Source: Chitinophaga jiangningensis (lineage in GTDB: Bacteria; Bacteroidota; Bacteroidia; Chitinophagales; Chitinophagaceae). Taken from it: DNA of 64,000 bases. Positions 1 through 7,731 of the stretch are shown here, one piece after another. Under the pieces are notes generated by a model. The model had not been told where the DNA came from. It did not search any database and worked only from the letters and a program-made list of their open reading frames with translations. The stretch lies in assembly GCF_900142605.1 (NCBI RefSeq), contig NZ_FRBL01000001.1, positions 930,001 through 994,000 of the forward strand. The letters run 5' to 3'. The translations under genes and the position numbers were made by a program. Within the stretch, counting starts at the first letter, position 1, and the number at the start of each line of letters is the position of its first letter.

Positions 1-18
1 ATTTAAAACATTCAAGCC

Positions 19-1269
19 ATGGAAACATACACTAATGAACTAATATCCGCCAGACCAGCAATAAAATCCGCCACGCAGCCTCATTTGCTTGACAGTAAAC
101 TACTTAACATCCGTATAGATCAGTTTGCTGCCAGGCGCCTTGCTTCCGGCGCGATGACCGGGGCACATATCCTCATTTTACAAGACGGGAAAGTGCTGTA
201 TAACAAAGCAGTGGGCTATGCGGATGTAGTCACACAAACACCGCTGCGCACGGATCATATATTCCGCATTGCGTCACAAACGAAGGCCATTACCAGCGTG
301 GCTGCGCTGATGCTGCTGGAAGAAGGCTGCTACCGGCTCGATGATCCGCTGCAAAAGCATATTCCCGCGTTTAAAGATGCCGCAGTACTCGACATGTACA
401 ACGAAACAGACGGTACTTATACCACGCGTCCCGCTGCGAGGCCGATTACAGTGCGGGACTTGTTTACCCATACTTCAGGCATTGGCTATGGTTTGATTTC
501 AGAAGATCCCCGGATGAATGCTATCTATGCCAAATCCGCACTAGGCTTTGTTTTCGGGACACACGAAAAGTTGAAGGCGGTGGTGGAAAAGATTGCGTCA
601 CTGCCATTGCGGCATCATCCGGGCGAAGCCTTCACCTATGGCCTCAATACCGATATCCTCGGTTACCTGGTGGAAATCTGGAGTGGACAAACCCTGGAAC
701 AATTTTTCCAGGAAAGGATTTTTGATCCGCTGGAGATGCACGATACACATTTTCATTTGCCGCAGGAAAAGGAGCATCGCCTGGTAACATTGCAGCAACG
801 GGTGGAGGGCCAATTGCAGAAAGTGAAGGGCATGCTGTTCAATGGCGTGGATCCACAGTACCCTACTGATCCCGGCACGATTCATTCCGGCGGAGGAGGA
901 TTGAGCAGTACTGCTGAAGATTATGCGCAATTTTTGCTGATGCTGGAGGCGGGCGGTACTTATAAGGGGCATCGTTTTTTGAGTCCCGCCACCATTGCCC
1001 AGCTGCGTTTGAATCACCTTACCGGCAGTGCAAACACTGACCAGTTGCAATTCGGTTTAGGCGTAGCTGTTATAACACCCCGTACGCAGCACCTGGTGCC
1101 AGCCGGCATCGGAACAATATATTGGGGCGGTGCTTTTAATACGAAATACTGGCAGGACCCGGTATCGAAGATCATCGGCATCATATTAACACAGGAATAT
1201 CTACCGGAAGATTATAATGCACTCCGTGAAAATCTGCAACAGGTGGTTTATGGTGCGATATCAAATTGA
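19..1269 (+). CDS. Serine hydrolase, beta-lactamase/PBP family
   Basis: This 416-residue protein belongs to the class C beta-lactamase/esterase fold (beta-lactamase family PF00144). The nucleophile box SxxK is seen as SQTK at residues 86-89. The second box lies in FTYGLNTDILG (about 205-215), and a third-box candidate HSGGGGLSS follows near residue 290. Family members hydrolyse esters, amides or D-peptides, and the substrate cannot be told from sequence. No signal peptide is visible at the N-terminus, so a cytoplasmic esterase-like role is more likely than a periplasmic beta-lactamase. It is followed at a short distance by an FMN reductase gene on the same strand, and the two are probably co-transcribed. 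The start is the first ATG of the frame; only 18 bases lie upstream in the window, so a longer start cannot be excluded. Confidence 0.85.
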   Translation: METYTNELISARPAIKSATQPHLLDSKLLNIRIDQFAARRLASGAMTGAHILILQDGKVLYNKAVGYADVVTQTPLRTDHIFRIASQTKAITSVAALMLLEEGCYRLDDPLQKHIPAFKDAAVLDMYNETDGTYTTRPAARPITVRDLFTHTSGIGYGLISEDPRMNAIYAKSALGFVFGTHEKLKAVVEKIASLPLRHHPGEAFTYGLNTDILGYLVEIWSGQTLEQFFQERIFDPLEMHDTHFHLPQEKEHRLVTLQQRVEGQLQKVKGMLFNGVDPQYPTDPGTIHSGGGGLSSTAEDYAQFLLMLEAGGTYKGHRFLSPATIAQLRLNHLTGSANTDQLQFGLGVAVITPRTQHLVPAGIGTIYWGGAFNTKYWQDPVSKIIGIILTQEYLPEDYNALRENLQQVVYGAISN

Positions 1270-1302
1270 TCACTTAAATTGCTGCTGATAATTGAAAACT
1301 CT

Positions 1303-1878
1303 ATGATTAAAATTCTGGCAATTTCAGGCAGTACCAGGCAGCAATCGTCCAATCACCAACTCATAGCAGCAATAGCTGCGCGTTACGCATCACAGGCGGA
1401 GCTTACATTATTCAACGGGTTAACGGAGTTACCACATTTTAACCCTGACCTGGATCAGGATCAGCCGCCTGCGGCGGTGGCAGCGTTTCGGGAGCAGCTG
1501 CGTGGGGCGGATGCCGTATTGATTTGCACACCGGAGTATGCGATAGGCGTTCCCGGTAGTCTGAAAAATGCGATTGACTGGACCGTTTCCAGCATGGAGT
1601 TCTCGAAGAAGCCGGTGGCATTGATCACGGCGGGTACCTCAGGGGTACATGCACACAAATCTTTGTTAGGCACCTTACTGATTATTGAGTCGAGGATGAG
1701 GGAGGAGATGCAGCTGGTGATACCGGCTATTAAAACGAAGATGAGTCCGGATGGGGTGATCACGCACGGGGAAACGCTCACGGCGATTGACCGGCTGATG
1801 CATGCGCTCCTGTCTGTAGCTACGGCCCCGCGCGAGGATGACATCTACCTAAACCCACCTGCTTTTAATAAAGTATAA
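1303..1878 (+). CDS. NADPH-dependent FMN reductase family protein
   Basis: The 191-residue protein has the flavodoxin-like fold of NAD(P)H:FMN/quinone reductases. The N-terminal strand MIKILAISGSTR leads into the phosphate-binding loop GSTRQQSSN, which binds FMN phosphate. The family motif PEYAIGVPGSLKNAIDW lies near residues 80-95. Such enzymes reduce FMN, quinones or chromate using NADPH in the cytoplasm. I placed the start at the ATG at 1303, because upstream in-frame codons give a TTG start and a leader that is not family-like. It lies about 30 bases after the serine hydrolase stop and is followed by a bidirectional terminator. Confidence 0.85.
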   Translation: MIKILAISGSTRQQSSNHQLIAAIAARYASQAELTLFNGLTELPHFNPDLDQDQPPAAVAAFREQLRGADAVLICTPEYAIGVPGSLKNAIDWTVSSMEFSKKPVALITAGTSGVHAHKSLLGTLLIIESRMREEMQLVIPAIKTKMSPDGVITHGETLTAIDRLMHALLSVATAPREDDIYLNPPAFNKV

Positions 1879-2012
1879 GGATATACGAAAAATGGTCATC
1901 ACACTTAAATACCATTTTGGACAGGAGATATGGTGGATCAGGGAAAAATTATTTCTTTTGCTATGAATCCTTTCCCTATTTGTCCTTATACCAGATAATA
2001 GTTTTAAAAAGT

Positions 2013-2043
2013 AACGGCTGCCAGTAACGGCAGCCGTTTTTTG
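2013..2043. terminator. Bidirectional intrinsic terminator
   Basis: A 10-bp stem (AACGGCTGCC / GGCAGCCGTT) with a six-base loop is followed by T-rich sequence on the + strand and by ACTTTTT on the - strand. It separates the convergent FMN reductase and ClC genes and can serve both. Confidence 0.8.
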
Positions 2044-2062
2044 CTTTGCTTTTACCCGTAAA

Positions 2063-3766
2063 CTATTGGCGATTGAAAAGATGTCGTCCCCGAACCAGCA
2101 GCTTATTTCTTCTTCTCTTCACGGAAATAACCTGCTGATGTTGATTTCCGGTTTGACGGAAGTTGGTATAGGCGTCGAACACTAGCGCAGGTGTGATAAT
2201 ACCAGTAAGCGTATTATCCGCAGTATTGAGAACGGGAAGGCTGGTAAGTTTATATTCACTCATGAGGGCTACCGCTATGTGCAGCGGTGTATCCGGATAC
2301 ACGTAAATTTCTGTATCCTTTGCATCTTCTTCCTGACGTGCGGAGGCCATGACATCAGCAGCTTTGAGGCGCTGGAGGATATCCGGCTCATAGGCATCAG
2401 GCGTAGCAACGCCGCGGCGTTGGATTTTTTCCGTCATAATGGTTCCCTTCATCAAAAAGAAGGATACGAAATAAGAAGCCGTACATGCACCTAACAGTGG
2501 CAGTAGGCCATGCGGCTGCATGGTTACTTCAAAGGCGAAAATCACGGCGGTGAGGAGTGCTCTGGCAGCACCGGCAAACATCGCAGCCATGCCGATGAGT
2601 GCGCAGGTGGGAAGATTGATTTGTGTGTTAGGCACAAAGTGCATTACTGCCATACCTATCAGTACCCCAGTGGCGCCACCGATAGTAAGCAGAGGCGCCA
2701 GTGTACCGCCGCTGGTGCCGCTACCCAGGGAGATGGACCAGGAAATGAATTTAAGAAAGCAGAGACCTAACACCATTTGTAATGGCAGGTTGCCGCTGAG
2801 GAGTTCCGTAATATTGTTATATCCTACACCCAGGGTGTAAGGCGCGAAGTAACCAACCACACCTATGGCGACAGCACCAATGGCCGGCCACCACATCCAA
2901 TGCATGGGGAGTTTTTCGAACAGGTCTTCTATCAGATAAATGCTTTTGGAAACTATTGCAGCAAGCACGCCAATAACAGCACCGATTCCGATATACCAAG
3001 CCAGGGCTTCCGGTGTGGGGGCGGCCAGTTCAGCCATAGGGAATACCGGGCCGGAGCCGAACATTGCGATGTGCATAGCAGTACCTGTAGCACATGCCAG
3101 GGCCACAGGAATAATTGTTTTAGGACTGAATTCGAATAATAACAGTTCAATGGCCAGCAGCACGGCAGCTACCGGTGTACCGAATATTGCAGCCATACCG
3201 GAGGTAGCGCCAGCGGTCAGCATGATTTTACGCTCGTTGGGCGATATCCGCATGATTTGTCCGGCAAATGAACCGAAGGCACCACCTGTGGAGATGATAG
3301 GGCCTTCCGCACCGAAGGGACCACCAGTACCAATGGAAATGGCAGCGGACAAGGGTTTTAATATCGTAATAACCGGTTTGATTTTGCTTTCGTTGGTGAG
3401 TACCTGCTCCATAGCCTCCGGGATACCATGGCCGCGAATAGCGGCTGATCCGAGTCGTGCCATAATACCAATGATAACAGCACCGATAACAGGTATCACT
3501 ATCACCCAAAGGCCCAACTGGTTATGAGCGGGGCTGGATTCTGCAAAGGAGAATTTTCCGTAAAAAGAGAGGTTGGTAATGAGGCTGATCAATGCCACTA
3601 ATCCTTTTGCGATAAAACCGATGATAACTGCATTTATTACTACCTGTACACATACGTAGAACAATCTTCCAGACACTGCGTTTTCAGATGTTTTTTTGAG
3701 GTCATAGGCTGATTTATCAAGTGAAGGGGCAATAAATACTGCCTGCTTCCTATTTTTGTGACTCAT
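2063..3766 (-). CDS. ClC-family chloride channel or H+/Cl- antiporter with C-terminal CBS region
   Basis: A polytopic membrane protein of 567 residues. The ClC filter motifs are present: GTGGPFGAEGP (the GxEGP box with the gating glutamate) and GSGTSGGTLAP (the GxGxxGG-type selectivity segment). A cytoplasmic tail carries CBS-like sequence (TPLHIAVALMSEYKLTSLPVL, then TGIITPALV), as in regulated ClC proteins. It would move chloride, coupled or not to protons, across the inner membrane. I prefer the ATG at 3766 (MSHKNRKQ). The longer frame back to 3814 would run through a dyad that looks like an operator. It is divergent from a Crp/Fnr regulator, and the intergenic region has two matching inverted repeats, so that regulator probably controls it. 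Confidence 0.9.
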   Translation of the reverse strand: MSHKNRKQAVFIAPSLDKSAYDLKKTSENAVSGRLFYVCVQVVINAVIIGFIAKGLVALISLITNLSFYGKFSFAESSPAHNQLGLWVIVIPVIGAVIIGIMARLGSAAIRGHGIPEAMEQVLTNESKIKPVITILKPLSAAISIGTGGPFGAEGPIISTGGAFGSFAGQIMRISPNERKIMLTAGATSGMAAIFGTPVAAVLLAIELLLFEFSPKTIIPVALACATGTAMHIAMFGSGPVFPMAELAAPTPEALAWYIGIGAVIGVLAAIVSKSIYLIEDLFEKLPMHWMWWPAIGAVAIGVVGYFAPYTLGVGYNNITELLSGNLPLQMVLGLCFLKFISWSISLGSGTSGGTLAPLLTIGGATGVLIGMAVMHFVPNTQINLPTCALIGMAAMFAGAARALLTAVIFAFEVTMQPHGLLPLLGACTASYFVSFFLMKGTIMTEKIQRRGVATPDAYEPDILQRLKAADVMASARQEEDAKDTEIYVYPDTPLHIAVALMSEYKLTSLPVLNTADNTLTGIITPALVFDAYTNFRQTGNQHQQVISVKRRRNKLLVRGRHLFNRQ

Positions 3767-3790
3767 TATAGCGTATTTTTGTACAAAATT

Positions 3791-3804
3791 ATTGCCTTGG
3801 CAAT
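3791..3804. promoter_or_regulatory. Candidate regulator dyad, site 1 (ATTGC-N4-GCAAT)
   Basis: An inverted repeat of the form ATTGC-N4-GCAAT (actual arms ATTGCC and GGCAAT) sits 25 bases upstream of the ClC start. A second site with the same arms lies 53 bp away, centre to centre, next to the divergent Crp/Fnr gene. The 2-fold symmetry and pairing with a Crp/Fnr gene suggest its operator; the arms differ from the classical FNR box. Confidence 0.6.
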
Positions 3805-3840
3805 ATTTAAACAAGATTATTTATCAATTTTATCTAAAAT

Positions 3841-3860
3841 TTTATTGCCAATGCAATAAA
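3841..3860. promoter_or_regulatory. Candidate regulator dyad, site 2
   Basis: A perfect 8-bp inverted repeat with a 4-base centre (TTTATTGC-N4-GCAATAAA) ends 16 bases before the Crp/Fnr start codon. Its core ATTGC-N4-GCAAT equals site 1. The two centres are 53 bp apart, about five helical turns, so dimers bound at both would lie on the same DNA face. Autoregulation is the natural inference. Confidence 0.65.
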
Positions 3861-3875
3861 ATCCATATATAACTC

Positions 3876-4544
3876 ATGCATGTACATCAACATTGTTTCC
3901 TTTGCCAGCATAGTTTAGCGGAATGGCAGGCGGCTATTGCCACGAATGCCACCATCCGGCATTTCAAGAAGAATGAAGTGATTTTCCATGAAAAGGAGGA
4001 GGTAAAAGGAGTTTATTTTATGCATTCCGGCCGGGTGAAGGTGCATAAAAAGTGGGGAGATGACAATAAAGACCTGATCGTGAAATTCGCGGCTGCAGGG
4101 GATATTCTGGGGCACAGGGGACTGGGGGAAAATCATTTTTACCCGGTAACGGCTACCGCCATTGAGGAAGCAGAGGCCTGTTTTATTACGGCTGAGTTTT
4201 TCCACACCACTTTACTGGTAAATCATGAGCTCGCTTATAAAATGGTATTATTTTATGGCAACGAGCTACAGCGTGCCGAGCAGGGCATGCGTGACATGGT
4301 GCACATGAGCGCTAAAAGTCGCATGGCAAATGCGCTCATCAAACTAAGTTCAATATTTGGCATTACCCCTCAGGGCGCCATACGCAGTACCCTTAGCCGC
4401 CAGGAAATTGCTTCCTTTGCCGGCACCACCTATGAAACACTGTTTAAAACGCTGAATGAATGGGTAGACGAGGGCATTGTTACTGTTTCCGGAAAAGAGA
4501 TCTCTATCCGTGATGAAATGCGCCTGCGGAAGCTCATAGAATAA
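3876..4544 (+). CDS. Crp/Fnr-family transcriptional regulator
   Basis: A 222-residue regulator with an N-terminal cyclic-nucleotide-binding-type beta-roll (about 25-140, including KNEVIFHEKEEVKGVYFMHSG) and a C-terminal winged helix (about 150-220, LSRQEIASFAGTTYETLFKTL). The N-terminus MHVHQHCFLCQH carries a Cys-x2-Cys pair flanked by histidines, which might bind metal or sense redox state. A complete FNR four-cysteine set is not evident. It is divergent from the ClC channel, with two identical-core dyads between them, and overlaps the start of the next frame by one base. It probably regulates itself and the channel. The effector is unknown. Confidence 0.88.
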   Translation: MHVHQHCFLCQHSLAEWQAAIATNATIRHFKKNEVIFHEKEEVKGVYFMHSGRVKVHKKWGDDNKDLIVKFAAAGDILGHRGLGENHFYPVTATAIEEAEACFITAEFFHTTLLVNHELAYKMVLFYGNELQRAEQGMRDMVHMSAKSRMANALIKLSSIFGITPQGAIRSTLSRQEIASFAGTTYETLFKTLNEWVDEGIVTVSGKEISIRDEMRLRKLIE

Positions 4545-4561
4545 TGAGTTATTTTTGCCGG

Positions 4562-4966
4562 ATGGATTACATAAATTGTGTAGGACTTATTGCGCTGGAA
4601 AACCGGAAATTATTATTGGCTTACAGTCGCAATAAACAGGCCTGGTACCTTCCCGGCGGGAAGGTAGACCCGGGGGAAACCAACCTGGAAGCTATCAGAA
4701 GGGAAATAAAGGAAGAACTTAACCTCGAACTCTCCCCTGAACAATTACAGGAATATTACTACATCGAAGCGCCTGCATTCGGTGAAAACAATAAGCTGAT
4801 GAAGCAGCACACCTACTTGTGCCAATTGACAGCTATGCCTCAACCTACAGCAGAAATTGAAGCGATCAGATTTTTTAGTCCTGCTGACTACAGCACGGAG
4901 GAGCACCAGGTGCCTGGTGTTCTTACGGCGTTTCGTAAACTAAAGGACGACGGCTTAATAGATTGA
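4562..4966 (+). CDS. Nudix hydrolase
   Basis: A 134-residue Nudix protein that hydrolyses a nucleoside diphosphate linked to another moiety, using metal bound by the Nudix box. The box is readable as GGKVDPGETNLEAIRRE followed by IKEELNLEL, matching GX5EX7REUXEEXGU except that the late glycine is Asn. The REUXEE acidic core is intact, so activity is plausible. The ATG at 4562 (MDYINCVGL) is chosen as start because the family begins at this strand. An in-frame ATG at 4544 overlaps the Crp/Fnr stop by one base and may be used for coupled translation, adding six residues. The substrate is not predictable. Confidence 0.85.
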   Translation: MDYINCVGLIALENRKLLLAYSRNKQAWYLPGGKVDPGETNLEAIRREIKEELNLELSPEQLQEYYYIEAPAFGENNKLMKQHTYLCQLTAMPQPTAEIEAIRFFSPADYSTEEHQVPGVLTAFRKLKDDGLID

Positions 4967-4979
4967 ACCGATACCCGAC

Positions 4980-5837
4980 ATGATGAATAAAAGGATAACT
5001 GGCTTACTCCTGCTACTATTAGCAGGAACCGGATTATACGCACAGGAGGATACTACCCGGGCCAGGCCGGACAGCCTGCCCGTTGCCATAGCCGCTGATA
5101 CCATACGCCCTATTACCGCTGCAGATACCACTATCCTATACCGGATTAATGGCAAATATTTTAAAAGCATCTGGGATGATACCAAATACACTGTAACACG
5201 ACCACTGCATTGGGAAAAGAAAAATTTCGTACAGGCGGGAGCGATAGTTGGCCTAACCGGTGTACTGCTGGCGAGCGATTATGGTATAAAGCAATTCTTC
5301 GTACACAACCAAAGTACTTTCTGGACCAGCGTTACTGATCAGATTGAACCCTTCGGTAATGCCTATGCCCCTTACATTGTAGCGGGTATGTATGTGGCAG
5401 GTGTGGTTACACACGACCGCAAACTGGAGAGCGGCAGCTTAATGGCTGCTAAATCGCTGGTTATTTCTACCGCTATTTATACCGTTATTAAAAGTGTGGT
5501 GAGAAGAGGGCGGCCTACCTATTACGATAGTCCGTTTAACTTTGCACCGCCGCTTAGCGGCGATAAACAGCATACTTCCTTCCCTTCCGGGCATAGCAAC
5601 ACGGTGATGACGGTTGCCACCGCCATAGCGGAACTGTATGGCAAAGATCATCCATGGGTACCGTGGGTAGCCTATGGTATTGCCGGTTTAACAGGAGTCA
5701 CGAGGATGTATGAAAATCGGCACTGGAGCAGTGATGTATTGATTGGTATGTCGCTGGGACACTTTGTGACGAAGAGTGTATTCCGGCATCACCGGGAGTT
5801 GGAGCATAAGAAGGCGATGCAGCTGATGTTGCGGTAA
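4980..5837 (+). CDS. PAP2-family membrane-associated phosphatase
   Basis: A 285-residue type-2 phosphatidic acid phosphatase-like protein. An N-terminal signal peptide (residues 1-21, ending GTGLYA) sends it to the envelope. The three PAP2 motifs are clear: KSVVRRGRP (KX6RP), PSGHSNT (PSGH) and TRMYENRHWSSD (SRX5HX3D-like, with Thr for the first Ser). Family members dephosphorylate lipid phosphates such as undecaprenyl pyrophosphate or phosphatidate. It is 13 bases downstream of the Nudix gene and probably co-transcribed with it. ATG ATG at 4980-4985 makes the exact start ambiguous by one residue. Confidence 0.9.
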   Translation: MMNKRITGLLLLLLAGTGLYAQEDTTRARPDSLPVAIAADTIRPITAADTTILYRINGKYFKSIWDDTKYTVTRPLHWEKKNFVQAGAIVGLTGVLLASDYGIKQFFVHNQSTFWTSVTDQIEPFGNAYAPYIVAGMYVAGVVTHDRKLESGSLMAAKSLVISTAIYTVIKSVVRRGRPTYYDSPFNFAPPLSGDKQHTSFPSGHSNTVMTVATAIAELYGKDHPWVPWVAYGIAGLTGVTRMYENRHWSSDVLIGMSLGHFVTKSVFRHHRELEHKKAMQLMLR

Positions 5838-5850
5838 ACATCTCCTTATA

Positions 5851-5886
5851 AAAAAAGTCGGATACCGCTGGTATCCGACTTTTTTA
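5851..5886. terminator. Bidirectional intrinsic terminator
   Basis: A strong stem (GTCGGATACC / GGTATCCGAC, GCT loop) flanked by A6 on the left and T6 on the right separates the convergent PAP2 and VOC genes and works in both directions. Confidence 0.9.
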
Positions 5887-5901
5887 TGTCATACTGTAAG
5901 A

Positions 5902-6312
5902 TTAACCCTGAGGAGGCATTTTGCTCATGTCCATATACACTGCTTCCCAGTTGTGGCCATCCAGGTCTTCAAAGCTGCGCTGCTGCATGAAACCATAATC
6001 TACCGGCTCACGGTATTCCCGTCCTCCTGCTTTTAGTGCATTTGCGATAAATGTATTCAGCTCGTCGTTACTACTCATAGAAAGAGAGTTAATCACTGCG
6101 ATGTTGCTTTTTGCATCCGTGATTTTTTTCGAGGTAAATTGCAGGAATTTTTCGTGTGTAAGCAGCATCACGAATATCGTATCGCTAACCACCATACAGG
6201 CAGCAGTTTCGTCAGTAAACTGTGGGTTATTTTTAAATCCGATGGCTTCATAGAAAGCCATTGATTTCTTCAGGTCCGCTACAGGCAGGTTAATAAAAAT
6301 TTGCTTTGACAT
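5902..6312 (-). CDS. VOC-superfamily (glyoxalase/bleomycin-resistance-like) protein
   Basis: A 136-residue single-domain vicinal oxygen chelate protein. The N-terminal module reads MSKQIFINLPVADLKKSMAF, then YEAIGF, the usual first beta-alpha unit. The C-terminal module ends RSFEDLDGHNWEAVYMDM, which holds the family DPDGHxWE-like metal-ligand region. Such proteins can be lactoylglutathione lyase-like enzymes, dioxygenases or drug-binding proteins, and this one cannot be assigned. It is cytoplasmic with no signal peptide. It shares a terminator with the convergent PAP2 gene and lies downstream of the AraC regulator on the same strand, with about 90 bases between. Confidence 0.8.
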   Translation of the reverse strand: MSKQIFINLPVADLKKSMAFYEAIGFKNNPQFTDETAACMVVSDTIFVMLLTHEKFLQFTSKKITDAKSNIAVINSLSMSSNDELNTFIANALKAGGREYREPVDYGFMQQRSFEDLDGHNWEAVYMDMSKMPPQG

Positions 6313-6401
6313 AATGTTGAGATTTAAAAATTACGAGTACAAAACAACTATTTCCTTCTTAAACGGTTTGGTCAATTCGTTGGTTAAAGCAGTCCATTCC
6401 A

Positions 6402-7304
6402 TCACTTGTGCAGCCTTCGATATTCCAAAGGTGAAAGTCCTACCTGCTTTTTAAAGAATTTCCCAAAATTAGCAGGATCAGAAAAATTCAGTTGATATGC
6501 AATCCGGGAAATTTCAAAATCGGTGTATTGTATAAGTGACCGTGCCTCGTTGGTGAGGCGGTCAGCTATATAGCTCAGTGCATTTTTACCGGTGAGTGTT
6601 TTAACCGATTGCGACAGGTAGTTTGCAGTAACGGATAACATATCTGCATATTCCTTTACGGTTCGTTTATCGATATAGTGATGATTCACTAACTGTGTGA
6701 ATCGCTGTAGTAATAACTGCTGTGCATTGGCCTGCCTGTTGTCGTGCCTTTTTTCATTCGCGAAACTTTCCAGGAAATACAACAGGCCCAATAGTTTGAT
6801 ACGAGCCTCCATGTGTTGGCCTTGTGAAGAGCGTTCATAGGCCAGGAACACTTCTTCAAAATGTGGCGCCAGCTGCCGGAAAGTATCCAGTTCAAATTTA
6901 AACAGGTTGGTGTGCAGCACGTCGAAGAGTGGAAATGTTTTATGAAAGTCGGGCTTGAAGAATGCATAGCATGCTGGCTTAAAATAGATGATATACCCTT
7001 CAAGTGAATTATTATGCGAAAAGCTATAGAGCAGATTAGGAGAGTGGAAAACGAGGTACGATTCCGGATTATTCACCTTTTTGCTGCCATAGTTTACCTC
7101 TGCGCTTCCTGAGTTGTACAACAGTGCTAAAAAGTAAAAGGAACGTTTGAAAGGTGGTTTATAAACCTGTAGGTCCTCGAGGTTTTGCTTTGTTAATCTC
7201 AGGCAGTAGAAGTCCGGATTAGTTGTCCGGCCTGGCCAGGGGATAGAGGCTAGAAAGTCATTTATATCGGTGTAATACGGCAGTAATGTATTTAGTTGAT
7301 CCAT
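6402..7304 (-). CDS. AraC-family transcriptional regulator
   Basis: A 300-residue regulator. The N-terminal part is a cupin-like sensing domain without recognisable catalytic features. The C-terminal 100 residues form the double helix-turn-helix of AraC/XylS proteins, including KEYADMLSVTANYLSQSVK and the second helix pair ending FSDPANFGKFFKKQVGLSPL, then EYR. The gene lies just upstream of the VOC protein on the same strand, which may be its target. The inducer is unknown, and no clear operator was seen. Confidence 0.88.
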   Translation of the reverse strand: MDQLNTLLPYYTDINDFLASIPWPGRTTNPDFYCLRLTKQNLEDLQVYKPPFKRSFYFLALLYNSGSAEVNYGSKKVNNPESYLVFHSPNLLYSFSHNNSLEGYIIYFKPACYAFFKPDFHKTFPLFDVLHTNLFKFELDTFRQLAPHFEEVFLAYERSSQGQHMEARIKLLGLLYFLESFANEKRHDNRQANAQQLLLQRFTQLVNHHYIDKRTVKEYADMLSVTANYLSQSVKTLTGKNALSYIADRLTNEARSLIQYTDFEISRIAYQLNFSDPANFGKFFKKQVGLSPLEYRRLHK

Positions 7305-7425
7305 ATGCTAATCCGGAGGTCATGTTGCTTCGTTTGACGGAAGCTTATTGTATTCCTAAATATAGCGTAATAAAATTGGTTTCAACTGGGGTGGAGGTGG
7401 GGGATATGATATATCCTGGTTAAAT

Positions 7426-7463
7426 AAAAAAGGACAAAACAGCAAGTGCTATTTTGTCCTTTT
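7426..7463 (-). terminator. Terminator of tRNA-Pro copy 1
   Basis: The arms AAAAGGACAAAA / TTTTGTCCTTTT form a stem six bases beyond the 3' end of the tRNA on the - strand, followed by a T-rich stretch (TTTTTATTTAA). It would end the single-gene tRNA transcript. Confidence 0.75.
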
Positions 7464-7468
7464 CTGAG

Positions 7469-7542
7469 TCGGGGTGGCAGGATTCGAACCTACGACCTCC
7501 ACATCCCAAATGTGGCGCGATACCGGGCTACGCTACACCCCG
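7469..7542 (-). tRNA. tRNA-Pro(UGG), copy 1
   Basis: A 74-base cloverleaf read on the - strand. The acceptor arms CGGGGTG / CACCCCG pair with discriminator A. The anticodon stem CCACA / TGTGG encloses the loop TTTGGGA with anticodon TGG, and the T loop is GTTCGAATC. CCA is not encoded. It is identical, base for base, to the copy at 11845-11918. Confidence 0.96.
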
Positions 7543-7731
7543 AACTTTTTCCGGTGTGCAATCTGAGTGTTTGTATCTCTGATTGCGGAGTGCAAAGGTA
7601 GCGAAGTTTACGAGAAAACCAAATCAGGAATTAGATTTTTTAAAAAAAAGTTCGTCAAACTGTGTGTGTTGGTGGGGGCCTGCTGGTCATACTACAACCC
7701 AAATCGTAGTACCACAAAGCGTTTCAACAAA

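Noticed and set aside
3767..3814. Longer N-terminus for the ClC gene
   Set aside because: The added 16 codons run through dyad site 1 and do not resemble the family start.
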